Positions 1 through 6,349 of a stretch of DNA of 19,098 bases are shown here, one piece after another. Source of the stretch: an uncultured Collinsella sp. (GTDB taxonomy: Bacteria > Actinomycetota > Coriobacteriia > Coriobacteriales > Coriobacteriaceae); NCBI GenBank assembly GCA_900544205.1, contig UQUG01000034.1, positions 1 through 19,098 on the forward strand, in the 5' to 3' direction. Position 1 is the first letter of the stretch; every line of letters begins with the position of its first letter. The notes beneath the pieces are model-generated. The model was not told where the DNA came from and did no database searches. It worked only from the letters and a program-made list of their open reading frames with translations. The translations under genes were made by a program, and so were the position numbers.

Positions 1-368
1 AGCATGGGCTCAACGAACACTATGCCAAGAATCGAGAAAACGATACCGCCCACCAGCGCAAGCGTCATGGCCGTATGGACCGAACGGCTCAGACGCTCAT
101 CATCGTGCTGGCCAATAAACTGACCCGTGATAACGGCACAACCAGCGCCAACGCCAACGCAAAAGCCAATGCAGAGCTCGGTGAGGACCATCGTGGCTTG
201 AATGCCGCCCAGCGCGAGCTTGCCGCCAAACTGACCGACAATATAGGTACCGATAAGCGTGTAGGCCTGCTGAAAAAACGAACTAAAAAAGATGGGAACG
301 CACAGCGAAAGCAGCTGCTGCCAAATAACACCCTGCGTTACATCGATAGCCGTAGATTTCTTAGCCAC
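1..368 (-). CDS. MATE-family multidrug/cation efflux transporter, N-terminal part (cut by window edge)
   Basis: This is the first ~122 residues of an integral membrane protein; the rest lies beyond base 1. I chose the GTG at 366-368 (GTG GCT AAG AAA) because a GGGGAG Shine-Dalgarno sequence lies about 5 bases upstream. After a short polar N-terminus the translation contains hydrophobic helices and stretches typical of MATE exporters: an early WQQLLSLCVPIFFSSFFQQ segment, then YTLIGTYIVGQFGG and GFCVGVGAGCAVITGQFIGQ. In this family the protein exports drugs or other small molecules across the cytoplasmic membrane using a Na+ or H+ gradient. The substrate cannot be told from this fragment. It follows the RNA methyltransferase gene at a distance of 125 bp on the same strand, so it may have its own promoter. 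The family call is fairly secure; a norM or mepA name is not justified. Confidence 0.8.
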   Translation of the reverse strand, partial: MAKKSTAIDVTQGVIWQQLLSLCVPIFFSSFFQQAYTLIGTYIVGQFGGKLALGGIQATMVLTELCIGFCVGVGAGCAVITGQFIGQHDDERLSRSVHTAMTLALVGGIVFSILGIVFVEPM

Positions 369-493
369 ACGCTCTCCCCACACGCATACGTCAAACAACA
401 AAACAGCAATTTAAAACCAAAGCCAAAACCAGCTTAGCACCGACTGGCGGCGACCGAAACACCCCGAATTAGAGCGCGGTGCGAAATATCTGC

Positions 494-1408
494 CTAGTGA
501 TACAAACCCGGCTGGTAGTGATACTCATTGCTCACGTGCGGGCACAGCTGCCAAAAGGCGACGGCGCTCGCCGCGGCCACGTTGAGCGAATCGACCCCGT
601 GCGCCATCGGAATGCGCACGGCGCAGTCACAGCCCTCAATGGTCTTGGCTCCCAGGCCGGCACCCTCGGTACCCATAAAGATCGCCAGGCGATCAATCTC
701 CTGCAGCACGGGATCGTCCAACGACACCGAATCATCCGTCAACGCCATGGCGGAACACGAAAAGCCGGCATCGTGCAGCGCCGCCAGCCCATCATGCGGC
801 CATACGCGCGCCTCACTGCCAATACGCGTCCACGGCACCTGAAACACGGTGCCCATGCTCACGCGGGCCGAGCGACGATACAGCGGGTCACAGCACGTAG
901 GACTCACCAAAATGCCATCGACGTTCAGCGCAGCCGCCGAGCGGAAAATCGCGCCGACGTTGGTGTGGTCGACAATGCCCTCGAGCACGCACACGCGCAC
1001 CGGGCGCTCCCCCGCCGCCTCGACGACGCCGCCCAAGAACTCGGCTACCGGAATCTGACGCGGGCGACGGAACGCCGCGAGCGCACCGCGCGTCACGTTA
1101 AAGCCCGTCAGCTGCTCCATAAGCTCCATCGAGGCCACGAACACGGGAACCGGGCCCGCACCTTCGCGTACCGCCAGGCGCTCAAACAGCGGCATCATCT
1201 GGTCGAGCCAGCGTTCGCCCAAAAGAAAGCTCACCGGCTCGTATCCGGCGCGCACTGCACGCTCGATGACCTTGGCACTCTCGGCGATAAAAATGCCCTT
1301 CTGCGGCTCCAGCACGCAGCGAAGCTCACGCTCGGTCAGTCGCACGTAGGCATCGAGCCGCTCGTCCTCGAGCGAATCGATTCGCAGCACCTCAACGGCA
1401 TCAGTCAT
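494..1408 (-). CDS. SpoU/TrmH (SPOUT) family RNA 2'-O-methyltransferase
   Basis: This 304-residue protein is predicted to transfer a methyl group from S-adenosylmethionine to a ribose 2'-OH in rRNA or tRNA in the cytoplasm. The three SpoU motifs are visible. Motif 1 is around 150-156 (NVGAIFR, with the conserved Asn and Arg). Motif 2 is GTEGAGL at 246-252. Motif 3 is at 266-283 (IPMAHGVDSLNVAAASAV). These form the trefoil-knot SAM site. Residues 1-130 form the N-terminal substrate-binding part (an L30e-like domain in relatives). The target nucleotide cannot be deduced; TrmH, RlmB and thiostrepton-resistance-like enzymes share these motifs. The ATG at 1406-1408 lies behind an AAGGTG-type site about 13-15 bases upstream, which is rather far. 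The gene lies downstream of folA with a hairpin and a possible extended -10 between them, so it is probably transcribed separately. Confidence 0.9.
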   Translation of the reverse strand: MTDAVEVLRIDSLEDERLDAYVRLTERELRCVLEPQKGIFIAESAKVIERAVRAGYEPVSFLLGERWLDQMMPLFERLAVREGAGPVPVFVASMELMEQLTGFNVTRGALAAFRRPRQIPVAEFLGGVVEAAGERPVRVCVLEGIVDHTNVGAIFRSAAALNVDGILVSPTCCDPLYRRSARVSMGTVFQVPWTRIGSEARVWPHDGLAALHDAGFSCSAMALTDDSVSLDDPVLQEIDRLAIFMGTEGAGLGAKTIEGCDCAVRIPMAHGVDSLNVAAASAVAFWQLCPHVSNEYHYQPGLYH

Positions 1409-1440
1409 AGCAGCCTGCCCACACCTTTCTTTACAGCAGA

Positions 1441-1449
1441 TCTATACCA
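1441..1449 (-). promoter_or_regulatory. Possible extended -10 promoter element for the SpoU methyltransferase gene
   Basis: Read on the minus strand this is TGG TATAGA, an extended -10 (TGn plus a TATAAT-like hexamer). It would put the transcript start near 1434, about 26 bases before the ATG at 1408. I see no convincing -35 hexamer; the folA terminator-like hairpin occupies that region. This is a motif-only prediction. Confidence 0.35.
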
Positions 1450-1454
1450 AACGA

Positions 1455-1473
1455 GGCGACGCTAAGCGCCGCC
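1455..1473 (-). terminator. Hairpin after folA, probable weak terminator
   Basis: An 8-bp inverted repeat (minus strand GGCGGCGC, TTA loop, GCGTCGCC, with one G-U pair) lies 45 bases after the folA stop. It is followed on the minus strand by only a short T-containing stretch (TCGTTTGG), so it may slow or end transcription inefficiently. It sits between folA and the methyltransferase gene. Confidence 0.45.
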
Positions 1474-1517
1474 CCATGCATTCAAATAACCCGATGATAC
1501 CGTTCACGCCAGAAGAT

Positions 1518-2036
1518 TTACGCCTCAACGCGACGATACGTCACGAACTCATAATCGAGACCCTCGTCACCCTCGCCCGCGGCAATCGTGGCAACACCGC
1601 CACGCCTCGCAATCTCCCACGCGGGATCGGCATCCAGATCGGGAAAGTACGTATCCACGTCATGCACGCAATGGTTATGCGTAACCTCGGCCTCGACGCA
1701 ATACGGCAAGAACTGTCGATACACCTCGCCGCCGCCGATCACCCACGCAACGGGTTCATCGGCTACCGCGACGAGCGCTTCGTCAACGCCATGCACCACG
1801 TCGACGCCCTCGGCAGCAAAGCTCTCGTCGCGGGTGAGCACGATATTACGGCGATTCTTGAGAGGACGCCCGCCGGGAAAACTCAACAGCGTCTTGCGCC
1901 CCATAATGACCGGGCAACCCTTGGTGCATGCCACAAAATGACGCATGTCGGCACGGTTGGACACGACCATGTCGCCCTCGCACCCAATACCCCAGTCATC
2001 GCACACGGCGACAATGGCAGAAAGCTTACACGTCAT
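1518..2036 (-). CDS. folA: Dihydrofolate reductase
   Basis: This 172-residue enzyme reduces dihydrofolate to tetrahydrofolate with NADPH, recycling the dihydrofolate that ThyA makes. Family marks are the SAIVAVCDDWGIG strand and loop at 6-18, the presumed catalytic acidic residue in NRADMRHF (Asp30), the NADPH-binding GRKT at 46-49, the VLTRD segment near 66-70 and the VIGGGEVYRQFLP segment at 99-111. Length is normal for the family (about 160-170). The usual G-x-LPW after the Met20-type loop reads GDMVV here, a local variation. A GTG at 2043-2045, directly behind the thyA stop, could also start the frame. I prefer the ATG at 2034-2036 because AGGTGA, made by the thyA stop region, sits 5 bases upstream of it. 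This suggests translational coupling with thyA. Confidence 0.93.
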   Translation of the reverse strand: MTCKLSAIVAVCDDWGIGCEGDMVVSNRADMRHFVACTKGCPVIMGRKTLLSFPGGRPLKNRRNIVLTRDESFAAEGVDVVHGVDEALVAVADEPVAWVIGGGEVYRQFLPYCVEAEVTHNHCVHDVDTYFPDLDADPAWEIARRGGVATIAAGEGDEGLDYEFVTYRRVEA

Positions 2037-2045
2037 GCGCGTCAC

Positions 2046-2894
2046 CTACACCGCGATGGGAATGTTCTTGACCTGCGGGCCGTGCTCGTAGCCCTCCACG
2101 ATCAGGTCGTCGGTCGTAAACGCATAGAAATCGTGCACGTCAGGGTTGAGCGTTACCTTGGGCGCCACAAACTGCGGACGCTCGATAAGTTCGCGGACGA
2201 TATCGACATGACGGTCGTAAATGTGAGCATCGGCGATCACGTGCAGCAGCTCGCCGGAAATCATATCGACCGACTGTGCGACCATCATCAGCAAGATGGC
2301 GTACTGGCACACATTCCAGTTGTTCGCGGCCAAAATGTCCTGACTGCGCTGGTTGAGAATCATGTTGAGCGTGGGCTTATCGTCCTGCGGGCGCTGCGTG
2401 ACGTTATAAGTCACGCTGTAGGCGCACGGATACAGGTGCATCTCGGAAAGGTCGCTAAACACGTACGTGTTGGTCATGATGCGGCGGCTGTACGGCGTAT
2501 GCTTAAGGTCGTACAGCACGCGGTCCATCTGGTCGAAATCGCCCTCGGCATAATGGCTTTTCTGGCCAATTTGGTACCCGTAGGCCTTGCCGATGGAGCC
2601 GGTCTCGTCGGCCCACTCGTCCCAAATATGGCTGTTGAGATCATGGACGTTATTAGACTTCTTTTGATAGATCCACAGGATCTCGTCCATGGCGGACTTG
2701 AGCGCCGTACGACGCAGCGTAAGCGCGGGGAACTCCTCGCGCAGATCGTAGCGCGCCGTGACGCCAAAGTTTTTAATGGTATAGGCAGGGGTGCCGTCCT
2801 CCCACACCGGACGGACCTTTTGGCCCTCGGTGGTGGTGCCATGGTCCAGAATGTCGCGGCACATGGCTACAAACTGTTGATCAGCCTTGCTCAT
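2046..2894 (-). CDS. thyA: Thymidylate synthase (ThyA)
   Basis: This 282-residue enzyme methylates dUMP to dTMP using 5,10-methylenetetrahydrofolate and releases dihydrofolate, the substrate of the next gene. The presumed catalytic Cys157 lies in MHLYPCAYS. The phosphate-binding SRR is at 136-138, a QRSQD segment at 182-186, the conserved Asn at 194 (WNVCQYA) and the DAHIYDRH segment at 222-229. The sequence resembles the longer Bacillus/Clostridium-type ThyA more than the E. coli type: around the Asn it reads AANNWN rather than LGxPFN. The ATG at 2892-2894 has AGGAGGG four to five bases upstream, so in-frame extension further upstream is not needed. The gene diverges from the DUF134-NifX gene, and the 166-bp interval carries two copies of a palindrome that might also affect thyA. 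Confidence 0.96.
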   Translation of the reverse strand: MSKADQQFVAMCRDILDHGTTTEGQKVRPVWEDGTPAYTIKNFGVTARYDLREEFPALTLRRTALKSAMDEILWIYQKKSNNVHDLNSHIWDEWADETGSIGKAYGYQIGQKSHYAEGDFDQMDRVLYDLKHTPYSRRIMTNTYVFSDLSEMHLYPCAYSVTYNVTQRPQDDKPTLNMILNQRSQDILAANNWNVCQYAILLMMVAQSVDMISGELLHVIADAHIYDRHVDIVRELIERPQFVAPKVTLNPDVHDFYAFTTDDLIVEGYEHGPQVKNIPIAV

Positions 2895-2927
2895 TGACCC
2901 TCCTGTCAGTCGCCTATAAGCGAGATT

Positions 2928-2933
2928 CATTGT
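2928..2933 (-). promoter_or_regulatory. Possible thyA -10 hexamer
   Basis: On the minus strand this reads TACAAT, one mismatch from the -10 consensus, 33 bases before the thyA ATG. No good -35 lies at the standard spacing, so the element is tentative. Confidence 0.3.
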
Positions 2934-2980
2934 AGCCCAGGCGAACGTGGCCCCACAGCCCAAACATAAGCTCTCACTTT

Positions 2981-2994
2981 CTGACATATGCCAG
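2981..2994. promoter_or_regulatory. Palindromic operator candidate, distal copy (CTGACATATGCCAG)
   Basis: This 14-bp inverted repeat has one mismatched pair. With its right flank it matches the second copy at 3034-3047 in 14 of 15 bases (TGACATATGyCAGAA). It lies just upstream of the putative -35 of the plus-strand gene and upstream of thyA on the other strand. The 53-bp offset to the second copy is about five DNA turns, so proteins bound at both sites would face the same side. The binding protein is unknown; the DUF134 domain encoded next door is the obvious candidate. Confidence 0.55.
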
Positions 2995-3001
2995 AAATTC
3001 A

Positions 3002-3029
3002 TTGCGAAAATCCGCATGTTCGTTATTCT
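3002..3029 (+). promoter_or_regulatory. Putative promoter of the DUF134-NifX gene
   Basis: TTGCGA (3002-3007) and TATTCT (3024-3029) are separated by 16 bases, giving a sigma-70-like promoter with a start near 3036. That start falls inside the second palindrome (3035-3046), an arrangement typical of repression. The -10 keeps the key T, A and final T. This is motif-based only. Confidence 0.45.
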
Positions 3030-3033
3030 ATTG

Positions 3034-3047
3034 TTGACATATGTCAG
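3034..3047. promoter_or_regulatory. Palindromic operator candidate, proximal copy (core TGACATATGTCA)
   Basis: TGACATATGTCA (3035-3046) is a perfect 12-bp palindrome. It covers the predicted transcription start and ends 14 bases before the ATG at 3061. It repeats the site at 2981-2994. The TTGACA at its left edge looks like a -35 hexamer, but no -10 follows at the right distance, so I read it as an operator rather than a promoter. Confidence 0.6.
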
Positions 3048-3060
3048 AATTGGAGAGTGT

Positions 3061-3822
3061 ATGGCAGGAAGACGCGAAAAAATGCGCCGCGTTGGGATCA
3101 TCCCTGAATATCGCGGCTTTACCCCTGACGGCCTTGCCAGCGGAGACGCCATCGTCATGACGGTCGACGAGCTCGAGGTGCTGCGCCTGTGCGACTTGGA
3201 AGGCCTTAACCAAGAGGCAGTCGCCCAGTGCATGGGCATTGCCCGCGCCACGGTGGCGTCAATCTGCAGCCGCTCGCATCGCAAGGTGGCAAACGCGCTG
3301 GTCAATGGACGGGCGATCGTCATCGAAGGCGGCAATATCGCATACTCCCCCATCGCCTCGACGACGGCCGCATGGCCAGCAAAGGAGGTCGGCACCATGA
3401 GGGTGGCAACGACGTACGACAACGGCAACATCTTTATGCACTTTGGCCGCAGCGAGCAGTTCAAGATCTACGACATCCAGGATGGCAAGGTGCTCAACGA
3501 GCAGGTCGTAGGCACCGGCGGCACTGGTCACGGTGCATTGGCGGGTCTGCTCGCCAACGGTGGCGTCGACACGCTCATCTGCGGCGGTATCGGCGGCGGT
3601 GCCATCAACGCGCTCACCCAGGCCGGCATCACGGTCTATGCGGGCGCCCAGGGCAGCTGCGACGCCTGCGTCGAGGCCCTCATTGCCGGCAAACTCGCTC
3701 AGACTGGCGAGGCAACCTGCGGCTGCCACGGCCATCACGAGCACACCCACGAGCATGGCGAGTCCTGCGGCTACCACGGCCATCACGAGCACGAGGGCCA
3801 CGAGGGCTGCAGCTGCCACTAG
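3061..3822 (+). CDS. DUF134 helix-turn-helix / NifX-type (iron-molybdenum cofactor-binding-like) fusion protein with His/Cys-rich tail
   Basis: This 253-residue protein has three parts. Residues ~1-95 match the DUF134/UPF0251 family, a sigma-region-4-like helix-turn-helix: LTPDG-type lead-in, then VDELEVLRLCDLEGLNQE and IARATVASICSRSHRKVANAL. Residues ~113-215 are a dinitrogenase iron-molybdenum cofactor (NifX/NafY) fold, with FMHFGRSEQFKIYDI, the glycine-rich GTGGTGHG and LICGGIGGGAINAL. Residues 220-253 hold 12 His and 5 Cys. DUF134 and NifX-like genes are commonly neighbours in anaerobes, where the NifX-like proteins are thought to handle iron-sulfur or other metal clusters. No nitrogenase gene is visible here. 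I infer a metal- or cluster-responsive regulator. The ATG has GGAG 5 bases upstream. A second strong start lies in frame at 3397. It is the only plus-strand gene in the window. Confidence 0.85.
   Translation: MAGRREKMRRVGIIPEYRGFTPDGLASGDAIVMTVDELEVLRLCDLEGLNQEAVAQCMGIARATVASICSRSHRKVANALVNGRAIVIEGGNIAYSPIASTTAAWPAKEVGTMRVATTYDNGNIFMHFGRSEQFKIYDIQDGKVLNEQVVGTGGTGHGALAGLLANGGVDTLICGGIGGGAINALTQAGITVYAGAQGSCDACVEALIAGKLAQTGEATCGCHGHHEHTHEHGESCGYHGHHEHEGHEGCSCH
3381..3399 (+). promoter_or_regulatory. Internal ribosome binding site and in-frame ATG for a free NifX-type domain
   Basis: AAAGGAGGT at 3381-3389 is a near-complete match to the 16S anti-Shine-Dalgarno sequence, followed after 7 bases by ATG at 3397-3399 in the same frame as the fusion gene (codon 113). 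Starting there gives 141 residues beginning MRVATTYDNGN, exactly the natural N-terminus of a stand-alone NifX-like protein. The site is stronger than the one at the main start. Use in the cell is inferred. Confidence 0.6.
3718..3792 (+). repeat. 48-bp-spaced intragenic duplication in the His/Cys tail
   Basis: The 27 bases at 3718-3744 recur at 3766-3792 with one change. They encode CGCHGHHEH and CGYHGHHEH, 16 codons apart. The near identity at DNA level suggests a recent duplication that enlarged the metal-binding tail. Confidence 0.8.
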
Positions 3823-3878
3823 CGGCAAACCTGCACGTCAGGACGCTTCCGAGCGTGCAACAACCTGCGAACAAACGA

Positions 3879-3914
3879 CGAAGGCCGTCTGGAGTACCAT
3901 CCAGGCGGCCTTCG
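3879..3914. terminator. Bidirectional hairpin between the convergent DUF134-NifX and ffh genes
   Basis: A 14-bp stem with one G-U pair (arms 3879-3892 and 3901-3914, 8-base loop) sits 57 bases after the plus-strand stop and 23 bases after the ffh stop. It has no long T run on either side; the minus-strand flank is mildly T-rich (TCGTCGTTTGTTC). The position between convergent genes supports a shared terminator. Confidence 0.75.
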
Positions 3915-3936
3915 CCATACACGACTCAACCAGTCG

Positions 3937-5421
3937 TTACTTCTTATTACGCATCTGTGCTTCCATCTGGCGCAGCAGGTCCATATCGGACTTGGGGCCG
4001 CCCATACCCAAGCCGCCCATGCCACCCAGGCCCATGGCATCCAGACCGGGAATATTGGGCATGCGCATCTTTTTGCCCTTCTTGCCCTTCTTGCCCTTCT
4101 TGCCCTTCTTGCCGCCGGCCTGCGCCTGATTGGCCATCGTGCGCATGCGGCCCATCATCTTATTCATCTCGCCCCACTGCTTCATAAGGCTATTGACCTC
4201 GGTGGGGGTCACGCCGGCGCCCTTGGCAATGCGGGCACGGCGCTGGCCGTTGATGATGGAGGGGCGAAGGCGCTCCTCCTTGGTCATCGACATGATGATG
4301 GCCTCGTTCTTGTCGAAGATGCCCTCGTCCAGGTTGCCGCCCATCTGGTTGAGCGCGCGCTGGCCGCCGGGAAGCATGCCCAGGATGCCCTTCATGCCGC
4401 CCATCTTCTTGACGGCCTTCATCTGGTCGAGCATGTCGTTCATGGTAAAGCCCTCGCGCAGCATACGCTCGGCAGCCTCGAGCTGCTCGGCGTCGGCCGC
4501 CTCCTGGGCCTTCTCGATAATGCCGACAACATCGCCCATGCCCAAGATTCGCTTGGCCATACGATCGGGATAGAACGGCTCCAGCGAATCGGGTTTCTCG
4601 CCCATGCTCACGAACTTGATAGGCTTGCCGGTCACCTGGCGCACGGAAAGCGCGCCGCCGCCACGGGCGTCGCCGTCGAGCTTGGAGATGATCACGCCGT
4701 CAAAGTCGGTGCGCTCAGCGAAGGTCGAGACGACGTTGACGATATCCTGGCCGGTCATGGCATCGACGACCATCAGCACCTGATCGGGCTTAACGGCCTT
4801 CTTGATGTCCACGGCCTCCTGCATCATCTGCTCGTCGATCTGCAAACGACCGGCGGTATCGACGATGACCACGTCGCGCAGGTGGTCAACGGCCTCCTGG
4901 ATGGCGCCCTTGGCGATGTCAACCGGGTGCTCGCCATCGCCACGGAAGACCGGCACGCCGATCTCTCCGCCAAGCGTGGCCAGCTGGTCGGCGGCAGCGG
5001 GACGGTAGACGTCGCACGCGGCGAGCAACGGCGAGCGGCCCTGCTTCTTGAGCAGGTAGGCCAGCTTTACGGCAGCCGTGGTCTTACCGGAGCCCTGCAG
5101 ACCCACAAGCATGATGACATTGGGAATGCGGTTGCTAAAGACGAGCTTGCTCTCGGTTGAGCCAAGCATCTCGGTGAGCTCGTCGAGCACGATCTTGACG
5201 ACGTTTTGCGCCGGCGACAGCGACTCCATGACCTCGGCGGTCATGCAGCGCTCCTTGGTCTTGGCGACGAACTCCTTGACGACCTTAAAGTTAACGTCGG
5301 CCTCGAGCAGCGCCATGCGAATATCGCGCATGGCCGAGGTAATATCGGCCTCGGTCAGCTTGCCCTTGCCGCGCAGGCGGTCAAATGTGTCGTTGAGGCG
5401 ATCGCTCAGGGAATCAAACAC
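3937..5421 (-). CDS. ffh: Signal recognition particle GTPase Ffh (SRP54)
   Basis: This 494-residue protein binds 4.5S/scRNA and hydrophobic signal sequences on ribosomes and docks with FtsY to deliver nascent membrane proteins. The N domain is ~1-95. The G domain shows GLQGSGKTT at 107-115, DVYRPAAADQL at 137-147, DTAGR at 188-192 and SKLDG at 246-250. The methionine-rich M domain starts near 310, and its RNA-binding part includes NGQRRARIAKGAG at 391-403. After this comes a Lys-Gly repeat (KKG units, ~438-451) and then a Gly/Met-rich tail ending in LLRQMEAQMRNKK. The KKG linker is unusual and is encoded by a 9-bp tandem repeat. The gene starts 10 bases after the ftsY stop and closes the smc-ftsY-ffh run. 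FtsY and Ffh heterodimerise through their NG domains, so joint expression makes sense. Confidence 0.97.
   Translation of the reverse strand: MFDSLSDRLNDTFDRLRGKGKLTEADITSAMRDIRMALLEADVNFKVVKEFVAKTKERCMTAEVMESLSPAQNVVKIVLDELTEMLGSTESKLVFSNRIPNVIMLVGLQGSGKTTAAVKLAYLLKKQGRSPLLAACDVYRPAAADQLATLGGEIGVPVFRGDGEHPVDIAKGAIQEAVDHLRDVVIVDTAGRLQIDEQMMQEAVDIKKAVKPDQVLMVVDAMTGQDIVNVVSTFAERTDFDGVIISKLDGDARGGGALSVRQVTGKPIKFVSMGEKPDSLEPFYPDRMAKRILGMGDVVGIIEKAQEAADAEQLEAAERMLREGFTMNDMLDQMKAVKKMGGMKGILGMLPGGQRALNQMGGNLDEGIFDKNEAIIMSMTKEERLRPSIINGQRRARIAKGAGVTPTEVNSLMKQWGEMNKMMGRMRTMANQAQAGGKKGKKGKKGKKGKKMRMPNIPGLDAMGLGGMGGLGMGGPKSDMDLLRQMEAQMRNKK
4073..4113 (-). repeat. 9-bp tandem repeat inside ffh coding for Lys-Lys-Gly units
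   Basis: The plus-strand unit TTGCCCTTC occurs four times in a row (4073-4108), followed by a partial TTGCC. It codes for Lys-Lys-Gly repeats in the C-terminal extension of Ffh. As the unit is a multiple of three, copy-number change would not break the frame. Confidence 0.9.
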
Positions 5422-5431
5422 TAGTCACTCC

Positions 5432-6349
5432 TTAATTGGACTCGCCCACCAGGGCGCGGCAGAAATCTTTGGCATTGAACTCCTGCAGGTCATCGACCTG
5501 CTCGCCCACGCCCACGCGCAGGATCGGGAGCTTGAGTTTCTCGGCCACGGCCATGGCGATACCGCCCCTAGCCGTGCCGTCGAGCTTAGTCATGATAATA
5601 CCGTCCAGGCCCAGCGCCTCGTTAAACTCGAGCGCCTGGTTCAGACCGTTTTGGCCCGTCGCGGCGTCGATCACAAGCACGACCGAAACCGGCATGGGAC
5701 CGGCGGCCATATTGGCGGCGCGCTTACGGGTCACATTGACCACCTTGGCAAGCTCGCGCATGAGCTCAGGGCTCGTGTGCAGACGACCGGCGGTGTCGAT
5801 AAGCACCAGGTCGCTGCCACGCTTATCGGCCTCGTCGAGCACGTCGTAGCAAACACTTGCCGGATCGGAGCCGCGGTCACGCTTGATGACGGGGACGCCG
5901 GCGCGCTGGCCCCACACATCGAGCTGCTCGATGGCGGCGGCGCGGAAGGTGTCGGCCGAACCGATCACCACGTTCTTGCCGCGGGCGGCCATGGCGCTCG
6001 CGATCTTACCGACCGTCGTGGTCTTGCCGGCGCCGTTGATGCCCACAAACAGCACGCAGCTCGGCGTATCGGCGAACGGATCGCGCTCGATGGGCACAAA
6101 GTGCTGTTCGAGCTGCTCGGCTAGGGCACGACGGAGCTGCGGGGCGGTCTTGAGGTTCTTCTTGGCCGCGGCATCGCGCAGGTCATCGGAGACCTTGATA
6201 GCGACCTCGGCGCCCATGTCACCCATGACGAGGGTGTCCTCCAGGTCCTCCCAAAAATCCTCGTCGACCTCGCCGCCAAAGTAAAAGACCTCGTTGAGGG
6301 CCTCGCGGCTGCGCTCAAGTCCGCGCGAGAGAGCATCGAAGAATCCCAT
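5432..6349 (-). CDS. ftsY: Signal recognition particle receptor FtsY
   Basis: This 305-residue SRP receptor GTPase receives Ffh-ribosome complexes at the membrane. The N domain (~1-90, starting MGFFDALSRGLERSREAL) is followed by the G domain with GINGAGKTTT at 103-112, DTFRAAAIEQL at 133-143, DTAGR at 185-189 and TKLDG at 254-258, then the closing VGVGEQVDDLQEF typical of FtsY. The long acidic A domain of E. coli FtsY is absent, as in many Gram-positives, so membrane contact presumably relies on the amphipathic N-terminus. Its ATG shares one base with the smc stop (TAATG), indicating translational coupling with smc. Confidence 0.97.
   Translation of the reverse strand: MGFFDALSRGLERSREALNEVFYFGGEVDEDFWEDLEDTLVMGDMGAEVAIKVSDDLRDAAAKKNLKTAPQLRRALAEQLEQHFVPIERDPFADTPSCVLFVGINGAGKTTTVGKIASAMAARGKNVVIGSADTFRAAAIEQLDVWGQRAGVPVIKRDRGSDPASVCYDVLDEADKRGSDLVLIDTAGRLHTSPELMRELAKVVNVTRKRAANMAAGPMPVSVVLVIDAATGQNGLNQALEFNEALGLDGIIMTKLDGTARGGIAMAVAEKLKLPILRVGVGEQVDDLQEFNAKDFCRALVGESN

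Noticed and set aside
1476..2897. A 473-codon plus-strand open frame opposite thyA and folA
   Set aside because: It is antisense to two clear enzymes and its translation is rich in His, Arg and Ala with no recognisable domain. It arises from the third-position GC bias of the real genes.
3034..3039. TTGACA as a -35 promoter hexamer
   Set aside because: At the standard distance downstream there is no -10-like hexamer; that position falls on the start codon region. It is part of the palindrome.
2947..3060. Upstream in-frame ATG that would lengthen the DUF134-NifX protein by 38 residues
   Set aside because: It has no ribosome site and would place the promoter and both palindromes inside the gene. 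The residues from 3061 already match the usual DUF134 beginning.
2895..3464. Long N-terminal extension of the thyA frame
   Set aside because: The frame runs open upstream across the intergenic region into the divergent gene, but ThyA homology and a strong AGGAGG site begin at 2894.
4073..4113. CRISPR-like short repeat
   Set aside because: The 9-bp units are contiguous without spacers and are in frame inside ffh.
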